Assembly: GCF_001039355.2 (NCBI RefSeq)
Contig: NW_019775439.1
Location: 126,001-190,000 of the forward strand
Direction: 5' to 3'
DNA: 64,000 nt
From: Lingula anatina
Taxonomy: Eukaryota > Brachiopoda > Lingulata > Lingulida > Lingulidae
Within the stretch, counting starts at the first letter, position 1, and every line of letters starts with the position of its first letter. This document shows, piece after piece, positions 26,442-33,939 of the stretch. Both the position numbers and the translations under genes were made by a program. The notes under the pieces are model-generated. The model saw nothing but the letters and a program-made list of their open reading frames with translations. It was not told where the DNA came from and ran no database searches.

Positions 26442-27524
26442 TAAGACAAATAATGACACAGACATCAGCGCGTGCCTCAAATTACAGTTAGCAGCCCTGG
26501 GGTAATGACCCCTGACCCATTATCACCATTATTGGTCACTTATCAAGTGTCCATCTCCATTAGTGGTCACCAAAGGTGTAGACAAATCTGGGGGTCATCT
26601 GTTTGATTACAGTATTCTTAATATATCTTCATCACGAAAAAAAAAAAAAAAAAACTTCTCAGTGAGATAAGCTGCAAAGCTGAATTTAAACCTGGTTTTA
26701 AACCAGGGCTGAAAAATTGTCTACCTTGGTCTTGAATTATTTGACACACATCAGTGCACTGATATATATCATGTCTATACAAGATCACAGATGTATACTT
26801 TGGACTAGTCTTGGGTGAATATATTCAGGTGTGAATACCACAGCTAAATCATATTACCATTCTGGTAAAAGGTTTCATGAAGTAAATTGATCCTTTTAGT
26901 TCATAACATAAAAATTCAATTGTTTTTGCTCACCAATGCAGCTAACTAGTGACCCAATCTGCAAGGAATGATGACATAAGTTATAAAACTCTCCTGAAAT
27001 AAAGGTCTTATCACTGATTACATAACAAACAGGCTTATAATTCACTCTTCAATGGTTTAGTATTGCCAGTCATATATAACTATAGCCAACAAAAAAAAAA
27101 ACTTCACTATTAGTAGAAACTGGTGCCTAGTAAATTTATATAAAATGTGTGTGTAAGTACCATATAATGCTGGTACAATTATATTCCTTGGTATAAAAAG
27201 TCTGATAAACTAATAATTTTAGCCTACTGTGTAGAAACAATTTTCATGTTTCCAGTTATAATATATAGCTCTATTTGTTTCTATGTACAAATGTTAGGTC
27301 ATAATGTTAAATTTGTACAATTTTACCAGTACTGAACAAAATAAAATAGAAATCAAAACAAAATAAAACATCTGAACATAAAAAATGTAAAAACATAAAA
27401 AAAATCCCTTCAAAAAGTTCCAATGAAACACTGAACTGTACTAACCAGGTAAGGTATACTCACTCAAATTAGCAATCATATCTGTCCCAAACTTCATTTT
27501 GCCGACTGTTCCCAAAGTTGTCAT
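1142..27524 (-). CDS. MCF2L: MCF2/MCF2L (DBS)-type Rho guanine nucleotide exchange factor, N-terminal half, spliced, 3' end outside window
   Basis: Dbl-family exchange factors of this type activate Rho/Cdc42 GTPases through a DH-PH module; the Sec14 domain and spectrin-like repeats that precede it control membrane targeting and autoinhibition. Exons read on the minus strand: 27464-27524, 13946-14029, 12976-13090, optional 12271-12315, 10373-10463, 9924-10037, 9329-9445, 8520-8800, 2663-2777, 2394-2516, 1646-1837, 1142-1321. All junctions are GT/AG and phases agree, giving 491 codons without the optional exon. Diagnostic stretches are GFVVVIDRRNDKW and QLTQDLGG (Sec14), and HYAVDSIRPKC and WCTTGVDLL (spectrin-like part). 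The DH, PH and SH3 regions are not in the window, so exchange activity is inferred from family architecture. Vertebrates have MCF2, MCF2L and MCF2L2; this is probably their common orthologue. Alternative alleles of exons 2, 3 and the optional exon lie at 16671-19891. Confidence 0.9.
1646..1837 (-). CDS. MCF2L: MCF2L exon, spectrin-like repeat, HYAVDSIRPKC block
   Basis: 192 nt, 64 codons, phase 0. It contains RAEQLRMEGEALIEDQHYAV followed by DSIRPKCLELQRICLQY, almost identical in pattern to vertebrate MCF2L. It ends in RDLYDRLEK before a GTTGG donor. Confidence 0.94.
2394..2516 (-). CDS. MCF2L: MCF2L exon, spectrin-like repeat
   Basis: 123 nt, 41 codons, phase 0. It encodes LQYVVERHLEKLKEEALETE, then NSLLKIENHITDMKDFEENTK, a charged helical segment between the two better-conserved spectrin blocks. 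An alternative acceptor six bases in (CTGCAG) would remove two codons (LQ) without changing the frame. Confidence 0.85.
2663..2777 (-). CDS. MCF2L: MCF2L exon, spectrin-like repeat
   Basis: 115 nt, phase 2 to phase 0. After completing an Arg codon it encodes LLVQLEETEKAFDKFWDQHH and KKLQQCMQLRKFEDEFRQ. The motif AF-x-x-FW-x-x-H-x-x-KL-x-QC-x-QL is characteristic of the spectrin repeat in this family. Confidence 0.92.
3101..3215. repeat. Short tandem duplication in MCF2L intron
   Basis: About 2.3 copies of a 52-base unit containing TTTACTCTGCCAGTGTAA and TTCTTGGCCTGTTTTCTC. Confidence 0.75.
7078..7168. repeat. Short tandem duplication in MCF2L intron
   Basis: Two diverged copies of a roughly 50-base unit: CTGGCACTGCGGTATAACAG and CTGGCGTTGCAGTTTAGCAG, each followed by GACA-ATACT...CTGCTTTCAGAAA. 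Confidence 0.7.
8520..8800 (-). CDS. MCF2L: MCF2L exon, linker and first spectrin-like segment
   Basis: 281 nt, phase 0 to phase 2. It begins AIEKFSANTH and contains ETELPNDV and LLSCIREP, both close to vertebrate MCF2L. The heptad-like charged pattern agrees with a helical spectrin repeat. A 5.7-kb intron follows; the donor abuts a CA-rich tract at 8461-8510. Confidence 0.92.
8846..9069. mobile_element. MITE-like element, family with 62468-62684
   Basis: About 220 bases in an MCF2L intron. The left end, TTCCCACAGATTTAGATCGA, and right end, CTAAAATCTATGGAAATGGG, form imperfect inverted repeats. The core (CTAACTCCCTGGGGGTTCA, GTTAATTACCCCCTTACA, AATCTAGTGAGACTCCCC) is shared with the second copy. 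Confidence 0.78.
9329..9445 (-). CDS. MCF2L: MCF2L exon, end of Sec14 domain
   Basis: 117 nt, 39 codons, phase 0. It encodes VIMCNNVQELYSHIDRDQLT followed by QDLGGLIAYDHAEWIQQRA. The YID-x-x-QLT-x-DLGG motif closes the CRAL-TRIO fold in this family. The donor is GTAAGT. Confidence 0.93.
9924..10037 (-). CDS. MCF2L: MCF2L exon, Sec14 core
   Basis: 114 nt, 38 codons, phase 0 at both ends. It encodes TFFPALIQVAYIVKPAGFFQ and KHISDIGYKSVKEDCKFE, matching the family segment in which FP-x-L-x-V is followed by a proline-containing strand and GFFQ-x-x-x-SDI. Donor is GTTAGC, acceptor CAG. Confidence 0.92.
10373..10463 (-). CDS. MCF2L: MCF2L exon, Sec14 core
   Basis: 91 nt flanked by CAG acceptor and GTGAGT donor. 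It encodes LRDIDLGFVVVIDRRNDKWS and then SVKTILLRIS. The strand-forming GF-x-VV-IDRR-x-DKW motif is the best-conserved block of the MCF2/MCF2L Sec14 domain. It lies next to an AAAT microsatellite at the acceptor side. Confidence 0.92.
10483..10556. repeat. (AAAT)n microsatellite
   Basis: About 18 tetranucleotide units, 20 bases upstream (minus strand) of the MCF2L Sec14-core acceptor at 10463. Length variation here could affect that acceptor's branch-point region. Confidence 0.9.
11026..11273. mobile_element. Fold-back element (MITE-like hairpin) interrupted by N
   Basis: Left arm starting TTAGGCTTCATTCACATG and right arm ending CATGTGAACGAAGCCTAA are reverse complements along almost their whole lengths, including GATCACGGTCTGTGCCC and CTGGCAGCGCGAGCCAG, with a centre near 11145. 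A transcript or single strand would form one long hairpin. The N at 11214 falls within the right arm. No target-site duplication could be assigned. Confidence 0.75.
12271..12315 (-). CDS. MCF2L: MCF2L optional 45-nt exon within the Sec14 domain (allele A)
   Basis: 45 nt with a good acceptor (TTTTCTGCAG) but a weaker donor (GTACTG). It encodes DIRDVTPGKENKGL between SIPS and LRDIDLGF. Its length is a multiple of three and both ends have phase 2, so inclusion or skipping keeps the frame. Skipping gives SIPSLRDIDLGF, which lines up directly with vertebrate family members; inclusion adds 15 residues in the Sec14 fold. Allele B (16671-16715) retains both splice sites and has one change, Lys to Arg. 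Most likely a cassette exon; it could also be fortuitous. Confidence 0.5.
12976..13090 (-). CDS. MCF2L: MCF2L exon 3, Sec14 domain (allele A)
   Basis: 115 nt, phase 1 to phase 2. It encodes GGRSRDGCPIMSLPDNPHNS followed by QYQDVVTYLCSIPS. The pattern GGR-x-RDG-x-P-I and the ending VTYL-x-SIPS are diagnostic for the MCF2/MCF2L Sec14 domain. Allele B (17337-17451) differs at four bases, all synonymous, as expected for two functional alleles. Confidence 0.9.
13946..14029 (-). CDS. MCF2L: MCF2L exon 2, start of Sec14 domain (allele A)
   Basis: 84 nt between an AG acceptor and a GTATT donor. It encodes a segment with TVLDVAETLQQRYAFISG, matching the helix that opens the Sec14 domain in human MCF2L (a lysine/arginine-rich stretch ending in FAYLSGG). 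The 5' end of the exon and its acceptor are repeated upstream as a minisatellite, so several acceptor-like sites compete in sequence; only this one reads through. Allele B (19808-19891) differs at two bases, both synonymous. Confidence 0.87.
13996..14272 (-). repeat. Minisatellite built from the MCF2L exon 2 acceptor, allele A (5 units)
   Basis: Five units of about 52-60 bases, each containing the acceptor TTATGATTACAG and the first 34 bases of exon 2 (ACTATGTGATGGGAG...), joined by AT repeats. Only the unit nearest the donor continues into the rest of the exon. Splicing to any upstream unit would lead into the AT spacer and a stop codon. Confidence 0.88.
15321..15375. repeat. (CT)n(GT)n microsatellite, allele A only
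   Basis: Compound dinucleotide run. The corresponding part of allele B (near 21060) holds unrelated sequence. Confidence 0.9.
16671..16715 (-). CDS. MCF2L: MCF2L optional 45-nt exon, allele B
   Basis: Allelic counterpart of 12271-12315. Acceptor TGCAG, donor GTACTG and reading frame are all retained. The only difference changes Lys to Arg (PGKEN to PGREN), in contrast to the purely synonymous changes in exons 2 and 3. Confidence 0.48.
16786..16839. repeat. (TA)n microsatellite, allele B
   Basis: About 25 TA units where allele A (near 12385) has only short interrupted TATAAATA sequence. Confidence 0.9.
17337..17451 (-). CDS. MCF2L: MCF2L exon 3, allele B
   Basis: Second allele of the exon at 12976-13090, encoding the same GGRSRDG...VTYLCSIPS segment with four synonymous differences. 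In this allele a 1.48-kb transposon (17499-18975) lies 47 bases upstream of the acceptor on the minus strand, close enough to affect branch-point choice. Confidence 0.85.
17499..18975. mobile_element. 1477-bp TIR element with TA target duplication, allele B only
   Basis: Ends are 26-base perfect terminal inverted repeats beginning CGGTAATTCTCCAATCTATA, flanked by TA on both sides (17497-17498 and 18976-18977). The homologous position in allele A (near 13120) has no insert. TA duplication is typical of Tc1/mariner/pogo elements and their non-autonomous derivatives. No transposase ORF is visible, so it is probably non-autonomous. Inside are an imperfect direct repeat (17831-17893, AAGACA/GGACAACATCG units) and a short candidate exon at 18548-18603. 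Confidence 0.85.
18548..18603 (+). other. Candidate first exon inside the TIR element
   Basis: ATG in a purine-context start (ACCGATGG) opens 18 codons, MADVDDPVGRQKLRNDNK, then a strong donor CA/GTAAGT. The local sequence is GC-richer than its surroundings. It could be a captured host first exon or the remnant of the element's own gene. I do not recognise the peptide. Confidence 0.25.
19808..19891 (-). CDS. MCF2L: MCF2L exon 2, allele B
   Basis: Second allele of the exon at 13946-14029, with the same splice sites and the same encoded peptide. Two base changes in CTC/CTT and GAC/GAT are both synonymous. It should not be counted as an additional exon, because the enclosing segment is the alternative haplotype. 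Confidence 0.83.
19858..20095 (-). repeat. Same acceptor minisatellite, allele B (4 units)
   Basis: Four units of the repeat described at 13996-14272, the outer two more diverged (small insertions such as ATCAACATACCGTAG). Copy number differs between alleles, as expected for an active minisatellite. Confidence 0.85.
21848..21898. repeat. (GT)n(GA)n microsatellite
   Basis: Compound dinucleotide run in the large first intron of MCF2L. Confidence 0.9.
23949..24330. repeat. Exact contig-end overlap joined through N at 24139
   Basis: 23949-24138 and 24140-24330 are the same sequence apart from one extra T. The N lies exactly between them. This is an unmerged overlap between two contigs, not a biological tandem repeat. 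Confidence 0.92.
25968..25986. repeat. Poly-G run
   Basis: About 19 consecutive G in otherwise AT-rich intron. Runs of this kind also flank the gaps at 42694 and 47034, so length may be unreliable. Confidence 0.85.
26395..26439. repeat. (AG)n microsatellite
   Basis: About 22 AG units preceded by a short CA run. Confidence 0.9.
27464..27524 (-). CDS. MCF2L: MCF2L candidate first coding exon
   Basis: On the minus strand an ATG at 27522-27524 opens 20 codons beginning MTTLGTVGKMKFGTDMIANL and ends in a strong GTGAGT donor. One base is left over, which combines with the AC that starts the exon at 14029 to give an unbroken frame into the Sec14 domain. The peptide has no domain I recognise. The matching phase and good donor support it, but the 13-kb intron and absence of homology leave another first exon possible. 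Confidence 0.6.
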
Positions 27525-30445
27525 TGGCAGAGCAGCAGCAGCAGAACACATGCGTGTCACTTAGAAATCCCAATTACAGCAGTGTCAGTGCAGGGAAATA
27601 TGTAAATATAGGTTGTGACTATCACATACTGTAAAACAGCTGTCAAATCTTCTTCAATGGCATGTTAACAACATGACGATTTGTCTTTCATACTATGTAA
27701 AAGAGATGTCCCCAAACAAGTTCATACCCTTGATGCTAGAGCTCAGTCAACAGTGATGGTTGAAGATGACACCGATGATTACTGGGAATTTCTTGGAATG
27801 AGGGTAATTTGAGAAGTAGTTTAGTTTTGCTTTAAGCTAATTTTGCGTTCCCTTGAGTGACTGATCAGCAGGTTTTTTTCCTGTCTTTTCTTAAAGCTAA
27901 TTCAGACTCCTGTTTAGAACCAATGTCCATTGGAGTTGTGTTCAGTTGAAATGAGCTCCTCTTTTTGCCTTCCCTTAGGCTTCACGTGATTGTTCTATTT
28001 GTCATAATATTGGATTTTTTATCAATAAGAAGTCAGCCACTAATACAATAAAATAGTGAATTGTTCACTTATAAATGTCTCAGTGTAGGTTCCCCCAAGC
28101 CCGAGGTGAATCTTATCTTCTTTTTCCTTATCATCAAATTTGATTTTTTCAATGAAATACATCAGGCACCATAAATTGAAATTTCAGCTTCCAATATTAA
28201 ATTAACACACATGGGTTAATGAGAGTTCCCTCGGGGCTCGGATATATCAGTGCTCATTATGAGTTGTTCCTTTTTACACAATGTCAGTAAATAAAGTTTA
28301 TAGTGCCAACCAAGTCATGCACTGTATAACAATTTACATCATGGATATTTCTATTCATATCCGATTATTCATCTCATCTGGTCTTTTTATGAGAAATAAT
28401 CAACATTTTACTCTTTGTCTTTTCTGCACCTGTTCATTTCCTCCTTTGTATAAAATCATAATGGTTATAAAAAGCTGACTCAGTTTCAGACATCATACTT
28501 CTGCTATAATTATGTATGATGACAGTAAATCTGGACATAAATTATGAATCCAATTAGTGCAAAGCCAGCCAGTCACCATTTGTGTGAGATTTGTTCCACC
28601 CAGGTAACAGATTTGTAACTGACACCTGAAATCTACGTGCAAAATCTGTAATATATCACCATGTCTATTTCATCATGAAGGGGAGACCATGTTGAAATAT
28701 AACAATCATTCACAGTCACCTGAAAATGTTTAAACATGGAGATACAATCAAATGTTTGCCATATTTGATTGCATTAAACAGTCTTTTTTAATCCTAAATC
28801 CTCCTTCTTTTCTGTCTTATGAAGCCTTTTTGTGATTTTGACATCAAATAATTTCCACTTTTATTTCCAGTTCAGTTCAATTTCCCTGCTCATACATGCC
28901 CTTTGAACAATACCATATAATCATATATGTATAATATGAAACAACCAGCATCATCATCTTTGATAACATTGCATGGTGACGTGTCTATCATCCAATTGCA
29001 TTGCAATTTAGACTTTCTCAAATTCCATGAACTTGCAGACTACTAGTAATGAAGAGAAGTAACTGCAAGTAGACAGCAGTACATGTGACAGATTTTTTTT
29101 TCAAAAATGTACTTCCCTTTTTTTGTTGGTTTTCTAATAATTCGACCATGAAATTGTTGTCAGTGAGATATCCCTTCTGTTTACCAATCAGTAATTTTGC
29201 AAAGATCTGAATTCCTACCAAAGTGAGATCAAATTCTTCTTAGGTGTGTTCTTCTTCAAAGTTCTGTCTTAGCACTCCTCATATTATCATCAGGTGTGGT
29301 ATAATATTGCTTCATCTCCATCAAAAATGTAACACGTCATTTGCAACCATATTCAGCTCTATACACACGGCCACGAGCAAACAATTTTATGCAAGATTTG
29401 ACATGAATCTCTTCAATTTCCATAGAGTCTATACACTATAAAGAATACTCCAAAATATCACAATATATGACATTGTCAGCAGTATGCTGTAGTTGACTAT
29501 GATGTGTCAAGTTCACCCATATTATTACTGGGTTGAGATCATCTGGTGAGATGTTTTTGCCAATGTGTCCTATTTCCCCATGATTTACCCCTGTACCTCA
29601 TAAAAAATCGAACAACGAAACGTTCTGTCAGCTATTTGTCCAACTAGAAATAACCAGCTGCCTGAGTCACTCCTGAGCTTGCAGGGATCTTTTCTCCATT
29701 TCAGAATCTTCCCTTGTGTACATCTTCAGCTTCCAAACTGCTGCATTTGCTAAATAATTATACATGAATTTTGCATCATGCTGGTAGATTTATAAAATGG
29801 TTTTATATCTAAAGTCTGGTCGCGTTCAATCAGTTTTAACAAAGCACATTTCAGCACTTGAGTTGAGGTAGTATTGGTTAAGGATGACTGCCCCACACTA
29901 CTTAATCCCCATATGATGCTGACCGATGGTCACTATACTGACCACTAAATGCGGAGATTACAGACTGATTACATGACAGGCACAGGTACATGTAAGCAGG
30001 AGGGATTACAATCTATTTCCTTTCTCCATCTTAGAGTTAGGACTAAAAGCTTTTTGTTAAAACTGACTAAATGTGGCCATTCAGAATGCTCACAACAGAC
30101 AGGCAGGCAAATAGATACACCTGCATTTCTGCAGATAAAAGGAACAACTGACTATACATCCCTTAATGTCATTAATTTTGCAAAGAATTTTTGATCCTAC
30201 TTTTAAAAATTGACTCTCATCAATATGACTCTTTAATTTTCAGCATTCTCATAACACTCACAACTTGCACTGGATGAAATACAGGCATATGACATGCAAA
30301 CCTGTCACTTGTCAGATGACACCTGCTTTGTTTTTTAAATAGCAAAAATTTCCAAAGTGATTATTTGTCATAAAAACAATCCAAACTTGGCATAAAATAG
30401 ATGGCCGTCCGTCAAGGGTATGTCGCTGCCCTTATATTTTTGTTT
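27525..30445. other. Upstream region of MCF2L coding start, no gene recognised
   Basis: Single-copy AT-rich DNA with only short open frames that lack splice context or homology. It may be promoter/5' UTR intron of MCF2L. Confidence 0.5.
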
Positions 30446-30619
30446 CAAAACTATGCGATATAATCTATATTCACAGCCTCAGTTCTTGTTCCTGGCACAG
30501 AGTACTAAAGGGGACCTGTCCTAGCTCTCACATATGTTCTAAGCTTGAACCTTGAATTTTATCACCTAATGATGTGTTCTTTGGCACTAGCCATCATCCT
30601 TACCCACAGTATGCATTCT
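30446..30619. repeat. Contig end repeated exactly at 33941-34114
   Basis: 174 bases identical to 33941-34114, while the adjacent copy at 30627 onward differs at diagnostic bases (TCTTTATTC for TCTATATTC, TACTTAAGG for TACTAAAGG). This identifies which contigs belong to the same allele. Confidence 0.9.
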
Positions 30620-31565
30620 NAAAATTTAACTATGCGATATAATCTTTATTCACAGCCTCAGTTCTTGTTCCTGGCACAGAGTACTTAAGGGGACCTGTCC
30701 TAGCTCTCACATATGTTCTAAGCTTGAACCTTGAATTTTATCACCTAATGATGTGTTCTTTGGCACTAGCCATCATCCTTACCCACAGTATGCATTCTTA
30801 ATACAATCTGCACCAGTAAAACAATACTCCGGTCTAGCCCACGGCAATTCTCTTACTGTGATCCCTAAATCTCAAGCTGAAAGTTTAAATTTTCTCCAGC
30901 ACACTTTAAGTTATATACTAGGATGTCCACAAACACTAAAGCTCAGAGTGGTAATCTTTTCAACAACTTCACGGAAATGAGGAAACCAGACAACACCCTC
31001 TGCTTCTCCTTGGGTTGTGATCTTCATTTATGACAAAAAATCCTAGAAAAAAAAATTACCCTCCACCTTAACTCCACCTTCAATTATTTCTTGCTTACAA
31101 GCTCTTGGAAATAATCCTCCTGCTACAAGTACAACTAGTAAGCAGTAAAACTGTATTCTACGGATTATAAACCACATGTGTTCTTCTGAGAGTGTTAACA
31201 TCCCTTTGCTGATAAAAGTACAGAAAAAATACAATGCTTACTAGTACATTGTACAACAATCGATCTGGGTCCCACTAGGAAAAGTCTCTCAATAGGAACT
31301 GCTCAGAGTAACCTGATTATATTATCTAGTAGAACATCAACCATTACAAAGCTCTGTTTTTTTTAACATCTGAGGAAATTCAAAACTACAAAAACACAAA
31401 AAAAGCCTTCTGAAATACTCCTTGGAAATATGGCAGTCTGAAATATTATAGTCTTTCGAAATATAGTCCTTGGAAGCATACATATGGTCCTCTAAAAAGT
31501 CTATTCCCCAGCAATAATACTATGAAACAGACCCACGGATTAGTCATTTCTAAATTATACTGTTG

Positions 31566-31888
31566 CAGTGTTCTCCACAACTTGAAATTATAAGGTGGGG
31601 GAAGAGCAGTTATGGTCGTGCGTACGTACACTGTGTACGTGAGCGGCAAATGTACAATGTATCTTTTCGATATGTTAATGTCAAAGGGATGCAAAAACGA
31701 CAGTCAAGCTATGCAAGTTCAAGTTTAATATCTCACTTTTCTACAAGAAAATAATCTGAAGGTCTGCTCACTGCTCAAAATAAAGGTGGCGGGCCGTTTA
31801 CATAAGGTGGCACAAAACTCAATAAGGTGGCTCAGCGCCGAGATAAGGTGGCGCAGCGCCACCTAAAAACAGGTCGTGGAGAACACTG
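31566..31888. mobile_element. hAT-like 323-bp non-autonomous element, haplotype 1 only
   Basis: Ends CAGTGTTCTCCAC and GTGGAGAACACTG are inverted repeats, flanked by the direct repeat CTGTTG (31560-31565 and 31889-31894). Haplotype 2 near 34880 has a single uninterrupted CTGTTG. CAGTG termini recall hAT elements, although their duplication is usually 8 bp and only 6 match here. Internally the motif ATAAGGTGGC recurs four times, ending in a palindrome GGTGGCGCAGCGCCACC. Confidence 0.8.
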
Positions 31889-32197
31889 CTGTTGTCCATT
31901 GAAATTGTCTTCCGAAAACAGTCCTTTCAAACAGACCCACACAACAGTCCCTTTAATGCTGCAGTCCACCATCTTCCGAAGAAAATCCAAAGAAGTAGTC
32001 CTCTCCCTGATACAGTCATTCTGGCTAGATCCCTTTTTAAGAAGAAACTGTCCGAAACTAAAATAGCTTCCAGTGACAAATGTCCCAGCGAGCTTTCCAT
32101 ACCTCTGTACTAGACTAGCAAAGTATCTGATAATGTTAATAACAAATTACCCAACTGCCAAAAGCATTAAGTGTGCCACGCGTTGATGATCATCTAA

Positions 32198-32400
32198 AGA
32201 CGCATTTCCATTTTGGCTATACCAAAGGATGCACTTCCATTTAATTTGTACCAAAGACGGTATTACCATTTAAGATGTACCAAAAGACACATTTCCATGA
32301 ATTAACAGCTGTTGCAAAAAGGGCACTGCCATTTCAATTGGACCAAAAAGAACATTTCCATTTACTAGAAAACTGTATCAAAAAGTGCAACTCCAATGAA
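32198..32400. repeat. Degenerate ~40-bp tandem repeat (also 35190-35395)
   Basis: About six or seven units with the pattern ACCAAA-AGA-CATTTCCATTT, for example GACGCATTTCCATTTTGG and AAGACACATTTCCATGAA. Both haplotypes carry it, with small differences. Confidence 0.5.
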
Positions 32401-32596
32401 GCTAGTACAGTTTAACCTAAAAGTTGCCATTTCAGCAGACTCCTTGATGGATTTCTAACCACAAAGGAAGCCAGTCTAATCTATATGTTGCCCTACTGTC
32501 AGTAAGTAAGGTTTTACTTCAGAATCTGTGCCATAAGACTACAGTAACTTACTAGTAGTATGGTTACAAATCTTGATCTTACACGAGGTTAACTTA

Positions 32597-33149
32597 TACC
32601 CCGTTCACACTACGCTCAGTTATCCGGATAAGTTGCGAATTAGGTCACAATTCGAATAAATGCAGTAGTGTGAACGCAAGAGGATTTTGAAAATGCGCAT
32701 TTTCAAAATCCTGCAAGCGAGGTGGATTTCTAAGCGCGATCCAGATAACTTACCGGAATCGACACCTGAACAGAACTTACTGCGCATGTGTGCAGATAAG
32801 TGCGGGTATCTATGAACGCTGGTTTATTACTTTAGCGATTGCACCAAACGTATTTGGAGGTCACCACTCACTACAACATGAGGAAACAAACTTATTTTGC
32901 CACCTTATACTTCTCAAGAATGCTGGAATGTCTTTTGAGTTGCATTTGTCGTCACAAATTTTTGTTGACATTTTAAGATTTCCTGTGCGGCGCATGCGCG
33001 AGTGTTCAAAACAGGAAGTTAAACCTGAAATTTTCAACGTGGGATTCGGATTCGCTCAGCGAGTGTGAACGCAATACCGAATCGGATTCCTTACGAAAAA
33101 TCCGAATTATAGAAATGCGCATTTTGGCAACTGTAGTGTGAACGGGGTA
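32597..33149. mobile_element. 553-bp TIR element with TTA target duplication, haplotype 1 only
   Basis: Ends TACCCCGTTCACACTAC and GTAGTGTGAACGGGGTA are perfect inverted repeats flanked by TTA on both sides. The other allele near 35580 lacks it. A 3-bp TTA/TAA duplication is typical of PIF/Harbinger elements. The internal motif GTGTGAACGC occurs in both halves, and a 32-base palindrome centred on AATGCGCATT lies near 32697. The open frame inside shows no recognised transposase. Confidence 0.8.
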
Positions 33150-33548
33150 TTAGATGGTATTAAGTCAACCTGTAACATTTTGACTGGAAACTTGCCCTAA
33201 AGTTTTTTTTCTTTGGTCTAATCACTAATTAGTGTTCTTTATCTTGGTCTGTATCTCATCATACAAATGACATACGATTTCTGCTGTGGTGTTCAAAATT
33301 CATGCAGTAATTGCCTTTTACCAGTGTTTCTTATTCCAAAGAGAGATGCTTATCTATGACTATACTAACACCATGATTATTGGAAAGTATTGCCCTAAAA
33401 AAAGTCTGTAATTTGTCCCCAAGTGTATTTTAAGCACTAGCATTGGAATAACTATCCGTGTTCTTCAGACTGGTAGTCATAATGACGTTTAACTTAAAGG
33501 GTGCTACTTTGCCAAGTTTGGACATGTTCAATTCTGTTTTAAACTTAA

Positions 33549-33791
33549 AGGGATAATAACTCTTCGTTTGGTCAAAAAATGAATTTTCCTGGAGTAAACA
33601 ACAATTTTCCCGTACTTACCAATGGTTAATGAATCTATTTTTACATTCAAAGTTAGTCCCTGGTTTTTTTCTTCTAAAAAGTATGGTTTTTTGTTAAAAT
33701 CTCTTAAGAGATTATAACAGAATATAGCCATCAATGGAGGTCACATGGTCTGAAGACAAGCTCAGATGTCAGAATAATAGCTTTAACTGCT

Positions 33792-33797
<6 letters not shown>
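33549..33797. mobile_element. piggyBac-like TTAA element, left part (haplotype 1)
   Basis: Begins AGGGATAATAACTCTTCG after TTAA (33545-33548) and follows the complete copy at 37386-37726 in reverse orientation until it runs into poly-T. The right part is at 42696-42794, ending CGAAGAGTTATTATCCCT before TTAA. The corresponding site in haplotype 2 (near 35993) is empty. Confidence 0.82.
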
Positions 33798-33847
<50 letters not shown>

Positions 33848-33939
33848 AAAAATAAAAAAAAAATTAAAATAAAAAAAAAAAAAAAAAAACCCCCCCCACA
33901 CACCCACAAAAAATAGTTTTTTATTTATATAACTTTTTT
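33793..33939. repeat. Poly-T, poly-A and poly-C junk at a contig end
   Basis: Some 49 T followed by A-rich and C-rich sequence immediately before the N at 33940. The complete copy of the same transposon has only TCGTTTTTCTT here, so this is likely read error at a contig end. Confidence 0.7.

Larger units (their letters stand above)
21341..27463 (-). other. MCF2L first intron, single-copy part
   Basis: Between the candidate first coding exon and the duplicated block. It holds microsatellites, the contig overlap at 24139 and AT-rich sequence. No coding or RNA gene was recognised. Confidence 0.55.
30621..33939. repeat. Haplotype 1 segment, continues at 42696
   Basis: Homologous to 33941-36000 with substitutions and carrying three extra transposon insertions (31566-31888, 32597-33149, 33549-end). 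It ends within a TTAA element followed by poly-T/poly-A low-complexity sequence. No gene was recognised in it. Confidence 0.82.

Noticed and set aside
32790-33068. 92-codon open frame
   Set aside because: It lies wholly inside the TTA-flanked transposon, which is absent from the other allele, and shows no transposase motif.
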